Assembly (NCBI RefSeq): GCF_009677585.1 | Contig: NZ_WKYV01000008.1 | Coordinates: 62,001-126,000, forward strand | Source: Lactonifactor sp. BIOML-A5 | Lineage (GTDB): Bacteria > Bacillota > Clostridia > Lachnospirales > Lachnospiraceae | Direction: 5' to 3' | DNA: 64,000 nucleotides | Shown here: positions 16,647 to 25,377 of the stretch, one piece after another | How the letters are laid out: each line of letters opens with the position of its first letter | How positions within the stretch are numbered: position 1 is the first letter of the stretch | Notes under the pieces: generated by a model | What the model was told of the DNA's origin: nothing | The model's input: the letters and a program-made list of their open reading frames with translations, nothing else | Database searches by the model: none | Made by a program: the position numbers and the translations under genes

Positions 16647-17984
16647 CTATTTTAATTTATCCTGCTCCGCCTGAATCTCTGCCGCCAGATCCTTCGGTTC
16701 CTTTGAACCATTCAGCAGATCCTGTATTCCTGTATTCATCACCTCGATGACAGCTCCGTCCATAACCAGATCGTATACCGGAGTAAAATTCAGTTCATTG
16801 GTGAGTGCGATAAAGTCCTGGGTCAGCTGAGGAAATGCAGAGACATCCACATCCTCTACAAGACCGGCTCCCATAAGCCCGTGTTCTTTGGCTGCATATT
16901 CACACATCTCATATCCTGTGGTAGAGAAGATAAAGTCCATAGCTGCATCCAGCTTTTCCCCTGTGAGGTTTTTGTTCACTGCAAAATACCATCCGCATCC
17001 CCCGGAGATGCTTTCCGGCTTACTTCCATCCTCTGACGGGAGAACAGCGACCTTTGTATTCTTAATGGTCTCCTCATCGGCAAAGGATTCAATTGCAGCT
17101 ACGCTCCAGTGTCCGGAGACAACTGCTGCTGCCCTGCCCTGGGAATAATACTCAACCCCCTGGGTCTCTGTTATGGTGTTAAAATCAGGATTCAGTACAT
17201 TTTTCGTGGCCAGTGTCTGCAGTCTCTCAAGTGCTGATACAAAGGAATCATCTGTAAACTTTGCTGTCCCGGAATTGTCGATGATACTGTTTGTCCAGTC
17301 GGTTCCTGTAAAACGGTCACCTAAGGTAGACAGGATGCAGGATTCCGCCGCCCATTTCTCACTGTTGCCCAGAGCAATGGCTGAAATACCCTGTTCCTGG
17401 AACTTTTCTGCTGCAGCGTAGATGTCGTCCCAATTATCCGGGAAGGAATCGTATCCTATGGATTTCCACAGTGCCTCGTTGTAGTAAACCACAGAGGTTA
17501 TAGACATCTGGTTGGGCATACCGTAGATCTGGCCGTCCCTGGTGGCTGCGTCAAATACACCCTCTCTGAAGTTATCTTTATATTCGTATTTGTCCAGATA
17601 TTCGTTAATAGGGGCTACAATTCCGTTTTCCACAAAATTATCTACCCAGGAGCCTTTTACCATAAACACATCCGGCACCTCGTTCACAGCGGCCTGTGCC
17701 TGAATCTTTGTTGAATAATCGGACTGAGACATGGCCTGCTGGGTTACTGTGATATCCGGGTGATCCTTCTCATACTGCTCCACCATGGCCAGATAGCTGT
17801 CACCCACTGCATTGCTCTCCCGTTCTTCCTGCAGGTAATAATGTGATACCGTAAGTTCGATTCCGTCTCCTGTCCCTTTTTTGCCCTCCGCTTTTGCGTC
17901 ATCCCCGCCGCCGCAGGCAGTCAGTCCAGTTACCGTAAGTATCCCTGCCATCAAAAGCGCAGCAGCTTTCATTTTCCTTTTCAT
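16647..17984 (-). CDS. Extracellular sugar-binding lipoprotein of the beta-mannoside ABC transporter
   Basis: A 445-aa family-1 solute-binding protein. It starts MKRKMKAAALLMAGIL with a lipobox LTACGGG, so Cys ~24 would be lipid-modified and the protein tethered outside the membrane. The mature region has the two-lobed binding-protein fold (AMSQSDYSTKIQAQAAVNEV, then PDVFMVKG). GGAGG stands 8 bases before ATG 17984. It heads the operon with two permeases, beta-mannosidase, isomerase and dehydrogenase, so beta-mannosides or manno-oligosaccharides are the inferred ligand. The divergent YesM/YesN pair probably controls it. Confidence 0.92.
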   Translation of the reverse strand: MKRKMKAAALLMAGILTVTGLTACGGGDDAKAEGKKGTGDGIELTVSHYYLQEERESNAVGDSYLAMVEQYEKDHPDITVTQQAMSQSDYSTKIQAQAAVNEVPDVFMVKGSWVDNFVENGIVAPINEYLDKYEYKDNFREGVFDAATRDGQIYGMPNQMSITSVVYYNEALWKSIGYDSFPDNWDDIYAAAEKFQEQGISAIALGNSEKWAAESCILSTLGDRFTGTDWTNSIIDNSGTAKFTDDSFVSALERLQTLATKNVLNPDFNTITETQGVEYYSQGRAAAVVSGHWSVAAIESFADEETIKNTKVAVLPSEDGSKPESISGGCGWYFAVNKNLTGEKLDAAMDFIFSTTGYEMCEYAAKEHGLMGAGLVEDVDVSAFPQLTQDFIALTNELNFTPVYDLVMDGAVIEVMNTGIQDLLNGSKEPKDLAAEIQAEQDKLK

Positions 17985-18180
17985 TCCCAATACCTCCAAT
18001 TCGTTTTTGTTAGATTCATTATATCGGCCCCGGTAAAAAGAAAAAACCGAAGTTATTGTTTTTGATATCCTGTTAAAATGACCGATTAAGGGTCTTTCAG
18101 CCTCTCTGGGGCGAAAACATCCTAAGTTATTTACCAGTATCCCAAAAAATTATCTCCTTGGGGATTCTCCCCCTATTTCA

Positions 18181-18210
18181 TTGACACTCTTTGTCTTCTG
18201 ATGATAAGAT
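18181..18210 (+). promoter_or_regulatory. Promoter of the YesM/YesN-type two-component operon
   Basis: Perfect TTGACA (18181-18186), an 18-base spacer and TAAGAT (18205-18210) lie 37 bases before the kinase start codon. Confidence 0.7.
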
Positions 18211-18246
18211 CCAACCAGAGAACAATCTGCCATAAGGAGTATGACT

Positions 18247-19962
18247 ATGAAAGTTAAAATGACGATGCGGAAGAAAATTATTCTGTTTTTCCTCTGCCTT
18301 GTAGCGATTCCCATTCTTATTATATATATTGTTGCCAGTAACCTGTTTATAAAAAGCGCCCAGAAGGATCTCAAGAATCTCTATGCTGCCAACATCAATG
18401 AGGTGGGGAAGAATATTGATGTCTTCTTCAGCGATGCCCTGGACTTAACTCTGTATCCCCTCATGGAGCAAAACCTGAGAACCTTTCTCACAGAGCCCCC
18501 CTCCAGTCCATCTTATCTGAAAGACAAAAAAAATGCCAGCGATATTCTCCTGTCTATGCCCTACGGGTTCTCCTCGGGTATCCACGGCATTACGCTGGCT
18601 AACATGGTGCCGGATATGATTGGGGTGGGATCTAATATCCGTCTCACCAATGAGGATGCGGCAGCTGCCAAAGAACAGAACGCATCCCCCAGCTGGGATT
18701 ATTCCGCTGCCAGAGAGAAGAACGGATATCTATATCTCACCCGGCTGTTAAAGAATCCCAGCAATATCTCCCAGCACATCGGCTATATCAAGCTCTCCAT
18801 CAGCTGTGCTAAGATAAAGGCTGCTATTCTGGAAAACCAGAAGGATGATCAAACCTCCTATTTTCTTCTCTCCCCGGACAACGGATGTCTGGTCGAGTCA
18901 GATACCAGCCAGCAGTCAGAATTTCCCAAAGAGGAGCTTTCGTATCAAAAGCTGTCCCAGCTGGCTGCTTCCGGGGAAAACAGTAAGATTATAAGCAACC
19001 GGATTCTCTCGGCCTACTCCATAGAGCATACGGATCTTATTATATACAGCATTACCAGGCCGGACGTCCTCACGGTGGTGAAAAAGACCTTTCTCTCCAA
19101 CATGATGATTCTGTCTGTCCTGGTATTCGCATTTTCCATTCTGCTGTCACTGGCTTTTGCCAAGATCATCACCAAGCCCATGGATATGCTGGGAAGACGC
19201 ATGGCCTCCCTGTCCAATGAAGACTTTTCTGTCCGGGTACCGGTAAAGGGGACAGATGAAATCTCGGTCCTCTCTCATCATTTCAATGAGATGGCTGAGA
19301 AGCTCGAATTTCTCTATAAAGAGGTTTACATGGGCGAATTAAAATTAAAGCAATCCCAGCTTGATATGCTTCAGACCCAGATCAACCCCCATTTTCTCTA
19401 TAATACACTGGACACCATCTATTGGATGGCCCAGATGGGAGATACCCAAAATGTAAGCACCATGGTTTCCAATATGTCGAAAATGATGCGCCTGACCCTC
19501 TCGCCCAAGACAAACGATAAGATTCCCCTGGCACAGGAGTTAGAACATCTTTCCTGTTATATCACGATTCAGCAGATTCGCTACGGAAACAAGGTTCAGT
19601 TCTTCCAGACCTGTCCGGAGAATCTCCTGGATGAATATGTTCTCTGTTTTCTTCTGCAGCCTTTGGTGGAAAACGCATTGGTTCACGGCCTGAAAAACAG
19701 CCTCCACGGCTTTGTACGGGTCACCGTCTATGAGGAAAACGGCAATATTATATATGAGGTAGCCAATACCGGCGAATTGATCTGTCCGGATGAGATCAGT
19801 GCCATCCTGGCCGACCCCACAGATTCACAGAAAGGGCTCGCCCTGAAAAATATCAGGGAGCGCCTCCGTCTGAAATACGGGGAAGCTTATCCTATGGAAT
19901 ATTATGTAGAAAAGGAATGCAGTGTATTTAAAATCACGCAGCCAAAGGAGAGTACGATATGA
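18247..19962 (+). CDS. YesM-type sensor histidine kinase
   Basis: A 571-aa membrane kinase that would sense an external sugar signal and phosphorylate the adjacent response regulator. Helix 1 is at ~5-28, an extracellular sensor region at ~30-275, helix 2 at ~277-298, HAMP at ~300-350, then the His_kinase domain with H382 in QINPHFLYNTLD and an ATPase domain (LLQPLVENALVHG, GLALKNIRERL). AAGGAG (18234-18239) is too close to the ATG at 18241, so ATG 18247 is chosen. Its last four bases overlap the regulator gene. It is divergent from the beta-mannoside operon, the usual setting for this kinase type. Confidence 0.93.
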   Translation: MKVKMTMRKKIILFFLCLVAIPILIIYIVASNLFIKSAQKDLKNLYAANINEVGKNIDVFFSDALDLTLYPLMEQNLRTFLTEPPSSPSYLKDKKNASDILLSMPYGFSSGIHGITLANMVPDMIGVGSNIRLTNEDAAAAKEQNASPSWDYSAAREKNGYLYLTRLLKNPSNISQHIGYIKLSISCAKIKAAILENQKDDQTSYFLLSPDNGCLVESDTSQQSEFPKEELSYQKLSQLAASGENSKIISNRILSAYSIEHTDLIIYSITRPDVLTVVKKTFLSNMMILSVLVFAFSILLSLAFAKIITKPMDMLGRRMASLSNEDFSVRVPVKGTDEISVLSHHFNEMAEKLEFLYKEVYMGELKLKQSQLDMLQTQINPHFLYNTLDTIYWMAQMGDTQNVSTMVSNMSKMMRLTLSPKTNDKIPLAQELEHLSCYITIQQIRYGNKVQFFQTCPENLLDEYVLCFLLQPLVENALVHGLKNSLHGFVRVTVYEENGNIIYEVANTGELICPDEISAILADPTDSQKGLALKNIRERLRLKYGEAYPMEYYVEKECSVFKITQPKESTI

Positions 19963-21476
19963 TAAAGATATTGATTGCAGATGATGAAGATTTTATCCGG
20001 CACGGCATGCGCTATGCCATTCCCTGGGAAGACAATGGAATGGAAGTCATAGGAGAAGCCGGCAACGGTGAGGAAGCCCTGCAGCTTGCGGTGCGCCTCC
20101 GGCCCGACATTGTCCTGGCAGATATCCAGATGCCCCTTATGGACGGTCTGGAGCTCGCTCAGCGGCTCAGGGAACTGCTGCCGGAAACCCGGGTAGTAAT
20201 TCTCACTGCTTACGGAAATACCGAGAATCTTACCAGTGCCATCGATGTCAAGGTAAGCGCCTTCCTTTTAAAGAGTGCAGACAGCAAAAAGATCCTGGAA
20301 TCTGTGATTAAAGTCAAAAAAGAAGTAGAGGCGGCCCAGGCCAGCTCCCATAAAGTTTCTCAGCTCAAAGATATCTATGAAGAAAACCGCCATCTGATTA
20401 AGGGCACCCTGCTCTCCCGGTTTCTGCAGAATCAGGTTTCCTATTCCTACTTTGCAAAAAAGGCCGGCAAAATAGGCCTGGAGCTCTTTGCCTCTTCCTA
20501 TGCACTGGCCCTGATCCGCACGGACAGTACCGATGAGAAGCTGGTTCTTGGCAGTCTGATCCAGCATTTTCTGCGCTTTCAGCCCTTTGCCTTTTTTATT
20601 CGGGATCACCAAGCCATTGTTATTCTGAATACAGAAGAATACCCTTTGGACCGGAATGCCATGGACGATATTCTCCCCGGTATTCTTCCGGTCACCTTTG
20701 GCAATTCCATCGTTGTAATGAGGGATATTACTTCCCCAGAAGAATTCCCCCTGGTCTACACGGTACTCACCCAGGCGCTGGAACACTGCTTTTGGAACAC
20801 CGGACAGCCCTATACACTGCTCACCCCGGAACAGCGTTTTTCTTCTGACCCGGAGATACAGCCCTACACCTATGAAAGTCAGCTTATAACAGCTATACTT
20901 TCCAGGGACTCCGGAAAGATCCAGCAGCAGCTTCATACCTATTATTCCTACATGGAAGAGCATAAATGCTCCCGTCTGCTGTTTTTGGAATCAGTCAAAC
21001 GGCTGGCAGTCCTGCTGGGAGCTGTCTCAGAGGATACCGCAGATATTCTGAAGATAAATGCGCTGATGGAAGAACTGGAAACCCCCCGGGAGATCATGGA
21101 TCTCATTGCAAGCCTTGCCCTTCCTTCCAAAACGGAACACCCTGCCCATTCCCAGATTGCGCCTGCACTGCACTATATACATCAGCATTACACGGAAGAT
21201 ATCCATCTTGAGGACGCGGCGGGAGCCGCCTACCTCTCCCCAGGCTATCTGAGCCGCATCTTTAAAGCGGAAACAGGCTATTCCTTTAAAGAGTATATCC
21301 ACAGACTCCGTATTCAAAAGGCCCAGGATCTGGTGTGCGGCACAGATCTCAAATATTATGAGATAGCGGAACAGGTGGGATATAAGGATTACAAATATTT
21401 TTCCGCATATTTTAATAAAATTGCAGGATGCAGTGCAAAAGAATACCGGAACACTCACAGCCGGTCATCTATATGA
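19959..21476 (+). CDS. YesN-type response regulator (REC plus AraC helix-turn-helix)
   Basis: A 505-aa regulator. The receiver domain (residues 1-~120) has acidic DDED at 8-11 and the phospho-acceptor D55 in VLADIQMPLMDG. A poorly conserved middle region spans ~130-390. The AraC-type DNA-binding domain (~395-500) includes HLEDAAGAAYLSPGYLSRIF and the second helix-turn-helix YYEIAEQVGYKDYKYFSAYF. ATGA overlap with the kinase gene implies translational coupling. Its likely target is the divergent sugar operon. The 3' end overlaps the convergent XRE-family gene by 22 bases. Confidence 0.93.
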   Translation: MIKILIADDEDFIRHGMRYAIPWEDNGMEVIGEAGNGEEALQLAVRLRPDIVLADIQMPLMDGLELAQRLRELLPETRVVILTAYGNTENLTSAIDVKVSAFLLKSADSKKILESVIKVKKEVEAAQASSHKVSQLKDIYEENRHLIKGTLLSRFLQNQVSYSYFAKKAGKIGLELFASSYALALIRTDSTDEKLVLGSLIQHFLRFQPFAFFIRDHQAIVILNTEEYPLDRNAMDDILPGILPVTFGNSIVVMRDITSPEEFPLVYTVLTQALEHCFWNTGQPYTLLTPEQRFSSDPEIQPYTYESQLITAILSRDSGKIQQQLHTYYSYMEEHKCSRLLFLESVKRLAVLLGAVSEDTADILKINALMEELETPREIMDLIASLALPSKTEHPAHSQIAPALHYIHQHYTEDIHLEDAAGAAYLSPGYLSRIFKAETGYSFKEYIHRLRIQKAQDLVCGTDLKYYEIAEQVGYKDYKYFSAYFNKIAGCSAKEYRNTHSRSSI

Positions 21477-22276
21477 GTCTCACCCTCCCTGCCCTTAATA
21501 AGCCGGGGGCAGGGAAGATACTCTATGGAAACTTCATTTTTAATGACACCTATAAATTTCCCCATTCTCTTGCAGTCTAGTTTTTTAGTAATTACCATAT
21601 CGTCTATGTTGCCGTTGAGAGATTTTAATAAATGTTTCTCTTTATAGTGATAGTACCTGCCAATATAGAGATACCCCTCCTTCAGAAACATCCAAATCTC
21701 CCCCTGCTTAGGCATAACTCCATCTTCATACCGGAATCCCAGAAAAGACCCTCTGAAAAACTGAGGCTCCAGAGCATTGTCGCAGATGTGCACGCAAAAA
21801 GTACAATCCCTGGTAAAGGAATTGTTGTCTGCTACAATCATTTTTTCTATCTTGCTCTCATATTCCCCCAGCCCGTCCACTACGTTGGTGAACTCAAAAC
21901 ATCTGAGCCGGATCTTATCCTCCGTTTTCAGATAGATCATGCGGTCATATTCCAAATCTATGATAAACTTAATATATTCCTTCACATGTGGCGCCAGCTG
22001 CTTCATCTTATATACGTATTCCTCGTACTGATAAGGAATTTTGGGTTCCCGGTCAGAGAACTCATCCATGGAGCACCGGAGGGCAGAGGCAATGGACTGC
22101 ATAGTTTCAAACCTGGGATCCGGGGTATCCCCGCTGCTTATTTTCGCCAATGTACTCAGAGGAATTTTGCTTATTTTTGCCAATTCCTCCAAGGTATACC
22201 CCCGGTCTCTGCAAATTTTTTTAATCTTTTCCCTTTTCAATATATCAGCCCTTCCATATTTGGTATTTTTATACAT
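21455..22276 (-). CDS. XRE-family repressor with S24-like domain lacking the catalytic dyad
   Basis: A 273-aa two-domain regulator. The helix-turn-helix (residues ~14-70) contains TLEELAKISKIPLSTLAKIS, close to phage and stress repressors. The C-terminal part (~145-255) aligns by eye to the LexA/CI S24 peptidase fold: ICDNALEPQFFRGSFLGF, then GEIWMFLKEGYLYIGRYY and ending FIGVI. Where LexA has a catalytic Ser (DSMEP) this protein has Ala168 (DNALEP), and the Lys position (YIKR) is Gly206 (YIGR). Self-cleavage should therefore be impossible, and the domain may only dimerise or bind a ligand or partner. No clear Shine-Dalgarno precedes ATG 22276. It is divergent from the Spo0A-like gene. Confidence 0.82.
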   Translation of the reverse strand: MYKNTKYGRADILKREKIKKICRDRGYTLEELAKISKIPLSTLAKISSGDTPDPRFETMQSIASALRCSMDEFSDREPKIPYQYEEYVYKMKQLAPHVKEYIKFIIDLEYDRMIYLKTEDKIRLRCFEFTNVVDGLGEYESKIEKMIVADNNSFTRDCTFCVHICDNALEPQFFRGSFLGFRYEDGVMPKQGEIWMFLKEGYLYIGRYYHYKEKHLLKSLNGNIDDMVITKKLDCKRMGKFIGVIKNEVSIEYLPCPRLIKGREGETHIDDRL

Positions 22277-22286
22277 ATTGCGTGAA

Positions 22287-22316
22287 TTGACATTAATCGC
22301 TGCTCTTCTCTATAAT
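22287..22316 (+). promoter_or_regulatory. Consensus promoter of the Spo0A-like gene
   Basis: Perfect TTGACA (22287-22292), an 18-base spacer and perfect TATAAT (22311-22316). It starts 11 bases upstream of the divergent XRE start codon, so the XRE protein could easily control it by binding in this ~100-bp gap. Confidence 0.82.
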
Positions 22317-22380
22317 TTACCATATGCGGTATCCCAAGGTTGTACAGAAACCGCCAAGAATAAGATGGAGGAACACTATA

Positions 22381-22896
22381 ATGGAAATGAAAACTCTGCA
22401 AATCGTATTTTCGGATGACAAAATTTCTAATGTTAGTTTAACTGACGAAAATGGAAAAGTAAACCAATTGTTGTCAGGACTACTGCAGATAGGCCAGGCA
22501 GCAGCAATACCGTCTCCTGCGGAGGCTTGTCCAGAGGATGAAAGCGTCTCCAACAATCTCACTCTTTTGCTGAATCATCTGGGGCTTTCACCTAATCTGA
22601 AGGGTTACTATTATATCAAACATGCAGTTCTCCAGGTAATGAAAGATCCCAGCCTTCTGGTGGGAATCACCAAGAAATTGTACCCTGAGATCGCAGACGA
22701 GTATCACACAACCACCGGCAGCGTGGAACGCTCTATCCGCCATGCTATACAGATTGTCTGGAGAAGCGGGCACAAGGAGCGGTACTGCCGGCTGACCCGC
22801 AGCACTATAAAAGACAAGCCAACCAACAGTCAGTTCATTGGAATCCTGGCTGAATACATAAAAATTGCAAAGGTAAATGATATGGCTATCGGCTGA
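22381..22896 (+). CDS. Receiver-less Spo0A-like DNA-binding protein
   Basis: A 171-aa protein whose residues ~55-165 match the Spo0A C-terminal DNA-binding domain: LTLLLNHLGLSPNLKGYYYI, then ITKKLYPEIADEYHTTTGSV, ERSIRHAIQIVW and KPTNSQFIGILAEY, all family hallmarks. The phospho-receiver domain of Spo0A is absent and replaced by ~50 unrelated residues (MEMKTLQIVFSDDKISNVSL). It could recognise Spo0A boxes without phosphorylation control and so compete with or mimic Spo0A (inference). GGAGGAA (22366-22372) sets the start at ATG 22381; an earlier in-frame ATG at 22324 lies right at the transcription start. Expression comes from a consensus promoter next to the XRE gene. Confidence 0.88.
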   Translation: MEMKTLQIVFSDDKISNVSLTDENGKVNQLLSGLLQIGQAAAIPSPAEACPEDESVSNNLTLLLNHLGLSPNLKGYYYIKHAVLQVMKDPSLLVGITKKLYPEIADEYHTTTGSVERSIRHAIQIVWRSGHKERYCRLTRSTIKDKPTNSQFIGILAEYIKIAKVNDMAIG

Positions 22897-22918
22897 AGAG
22901 CACTTTGGCCTGCGGCCT

Positions 22919-22953
22919 GAAAAAGGCAGATACCATATGATATCTGCCTTTTC
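22919..22953. terminator. Bidirectional terminator between the Spo0A-like gene and the first CW-repeat gene
   Basis: A perfect 12-bp stem AAAAGGCAGATA/TATCTGCCTTTT with an 8-base loop serves both convergent genes. The same hairpin and its downstream 3' coding sequence recur at 25340-25370. Confidence 0.9.
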
Positions 22954-22959
22954 TTCTGC

Positions 22960-25206
22960 TTATCTGAATACGATAGAGTTCAGGATTCCCGGAATATCCC
23001 CCTGCAGTTTCAGGATCTCTGCTTGCTGCTCCGGTCTGTAAGAGCCAATCGCACTCTCCTTATCCTGTCCGGCTACGAACCACATGCCGGAATGCTGTCC
23101 CAGATTTTTCGGATTCTTCAATTCTGCCATATACAGCTCTGCTTCCTGCTTTGTCTTTGCTGCCACAACACCAAAAAGCGGCTCATAGTCATCCTCTCCG
23201 CTTTCATTTTTAAAGGCGGTAGCATACATGGCAATCCACATCTTCTCTATAGCTCCATACTGTACCGGCTCATCCCATGTTTCCGGTACTGTCATATAAA
23301 AATATTTTGTCACTACCCGGTCTAAATCGAAGTCTATATCGTCATCACCTAATTTCATCCATACACCGTCGCTGTCCACATAATAACCGTCCGGGGTATA
23401 TCTGGATACATACATTGCTCCGCTTGCACCTACGTAGTAATTGCCAATCCAACGGTTGGCGGCCATTGCTCCTGACGGGTTGAGATAATACCAGGCATTC
23501 CCGTCCTTTATCCACCCGGTAGCCATAGCTCCGCTTTCTTTAAAATAATACCAGGTGCTTCCCACCTGACACCAGCCCACAGCCATGGCTCCGCTGCTCT
23601 TCAGATAATACCAGGTGTTTCCCTGTTTCAGCCAGCCTGTCTGCATCCCTCCGCTTCCGTTAGAATAATACCAGGTCTTTCCATCCTGATACCAGCCGGT
23701 GGCCATAGAGCCGTCTGCTTTCAAGTAATACCAGATCTTGCCCTGCTTCAGCCATCCCGTCTGCATCGCTCCGTTTGCCTTCAGATAATACCAGGTATTT
23801 CCCGATTTTATCCAGCCTGTCTGCATCACTCCGCTTCCGTTGGAATAGTACCAGGTCTTTCCATCCTGATACCAGCCGGTGGCCATGGAGCCGTCTGCTT
23901 TCAAGTAATACCAGGTGCTGCCCTGCTTCAGCCATCCGGTCTTCATCGCTCCGCTGTTGTCAGAATAATACCACTTTCCTCCTGCCATATACCAGCCGGT
24001 GGCCATGGAGCCGTCACCCCGCAGATAGTACCAGGTATTCCCCAGTTTCAGCCAGCCCGTCTGCATGGCTCCGCTGTTGTCGGAATAATACCACTTTCCG
24101 CCCGCCAGGTACCAGCCGGTGGCCATAGAGCCGTCACTCTTCAGATAATACCAGGTATTTCCCAATTTCAGCCAGCCCGTTACCATGTAGCCCGAACCAT
24201 TGAAATAGTACCATTTGTTGTCAATGAGATCCCATTTATTCGCAGGATAGGTGCCGTCTGAATAAAGATACCACCAGCCTGTCTTATTCTCTTTCCACCC
24301 GCCAGTCTTCACCGGAGGAGTTGTCTGCTTCTCAATGCTAATCTCTTTCATGGCATTGGATAAATCATCAGCAAGTTTGCCGTTGACATCGGGAGCTGCA
24401 AAAGATACACCTGCAACTCTTGCATCTCCATCCTCAAGCCATTCTGTAGATTCAATTCTGCCTCCATTTATCTCGCTATATCCTTCCGCCAGGTATATGG
24501 TATTGGCAGACGGTTCCGCGTCCGCAGACTCTTTATACCGTACAACAAGCAGCGCTGGCATAGTTCCTTCTGCTTTTACATACATTCTCCCGGCTTCCAG
24601 TCTAAAAGATCCCCTGGTAGCTATACCTGTCGCTTCCGCTGACCCAACATTGAGAGTGCTTCCTTTTCCTTTAACAATAATATCCTTCTCAGCTACTATA
24701 GCTTCATCTACGCTGTTTACTGTGAGATGTGCATCTGTCAGCAAAAGTTCCCCTTCTACGTACATTCCATACTCTGTATTAAGGTAGAGAGAGCCCTCTC
24801 CCTCAATATCTATACTTCCCGGGACAATCATTCCTGAAATAGCAGCTTCTCCCAGATCTGCCTGTATCTCATTTGTCCCGTTCAGACGTATACTCAGGTT
24901 CATCGGTTCGCCTGAAGTATCCTCCGCATAGATACCATAGCCATTCGCTTCTCCTGTATTAATCACAGCGTCTTCCAACGTAAGAATCCCGCTTGCAGGG
25001 TCATATTTAGCAGTACCCTCACCGCACGGCACTGTATTATCTTCTGCCTCCAATATGTTCTGTCCGTTTACCCACAGCACTTTATCCGGCTCTGCCGCCC
25101 TTACCGTTGCCGGCAGTACTGCTATTCCAATCAGGACAGCCATCGCCGCCAGGCATTTCCCTAAGAATGTTCTTTTTACCTTTTCTTTACTCCGGTTGTT
25201 CATCAT
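22960..25206 (-). CDS. Secreted cell-wall-binding (CW/choline-binding-type) repeat protein 1
   Basis: A 748-aa exported protein. The signal peptide (~1-38, cleavage near VRAAEP) is followed by a beta-helix-like domain (~40-290) that begins VLWVNGQNILEAEDNTVP. About sixteen 20-residue aromatic repeats follow (~300-620; thirteen WYY motifs such as GNTWYYLKSDGSMATGW). These CW_binding-type repeats bind choline or glycans at the cell surface. A conserved C-terminal domain of ~110 residues (YFYMTVPETW to NSIVFR) is shared with the two paralogues downstream of the same strand. No enzyme motif is seen. Two ATGs stand side by side at 25206 and 25203; AAGGAGGA fits the second slightly better. Its role may be adhesion, wall organisation or glycan binding. 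Confidence 0.87.
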   Translation of the reverse strand: MMNNRSKEKVKRTFLGKCLAAMAVLIGIAVLPATVRAAEPDKVLWVNGQNILEAEDNTVPCGEGTAKYDPASGILTLEDAVINTGEANGYGIYAEDTSGEPMNLSIRLNGTNEIQADLGEAAISGMIVPGSIDIEGEGSLYLNTEYGMYVEGELLLTDAHLTVNSVDEAIVAEKDIIVKGKGSTLNVGSAEATGIATRGSFRLEAGRMYVKAEGTMPALLVVRYKESADAEPSANTIYLAEGYSEINGGRIESTEWLEDGDARVAGVSFAAPDVNGKLADDLSNAMKEISIEKQTTPPVKTGGWKENKTGWWYLYSDGTYPANKWDLIDNKWYYFNGSGYMVTGWLKLGNTWYYLKSDGSMATGWYLAGGKWYYSDNSGAMQTGWLKLGNTWYYLRGDGSMATGWYMAGGKWYYSDNSGAMKTGWLKQGSTWYYLKADGSMATGWYQDGKTWYYSNGSGVMQTGWIKSGNTWYYLKANGAMQTGWLKQGKIWYYLKADGSMATGWYQDGKTWYYSNGSGGMQTGWLKQGNTWYYLKSSGAMAVGWCQVGSTWYYFKESGAMATGWIKDGNAWYYLNPSGAMAANRWIGNYYVGASGAMYVSRYTPDGYYVDSDGVWMKLGDDDIDFDLDRVVTKYFYMTVPETWDEPVQYGAIEKMWIAMYATAFKNESGEDDYEPLFGVVAAKTKQEAELYMAELKNPKNLGQHSGMWFVAGQDKESAIGSYRPEQQAEILKLQGDIPGILNSIVFR

Positions 25207-25339
25207 TTTCCTCCTTCATCTCCTTGTTTTTTATATAACAGCATAAACCAAGACCTTCCGACCTTTTCCACTCATCCCCTCCTCAGTTTCTTTTATGATT
25301 TATGCTCTATATCGTGATATCTTTGGCCTTCACCCGGGA

Positions 25340-25370
25340 AAGGGCAGATACCATATGATATCTGCCTTTT
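25340..25370 (-). terminator. Terminator of CW-repeat gene 2 (duplicated copy)
   Basis: Hairpin AAGGGCAGATA/TATCTGCCTTTT, nearly the same as at 22919-22953, at the same distance from the stop codon. It was evidently copied with the 3' end of the gene. Confidence 0.85.
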
Positions 25371-25377
25371 CTTCTGC

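Noticed and set aside
20268..20963. 231-codon frame antisense to the YesN-type regulator
   Set aside because: The regulator's own frame is complete and well matched to its family, so the opposite frame is a shadow.
23775..24128. Long antisense frames within the CW-repeat genes
   Set aside because: They are shadows of the repetitive Trp/Tyr-rich coding sequence on the other strand and lack start signals.
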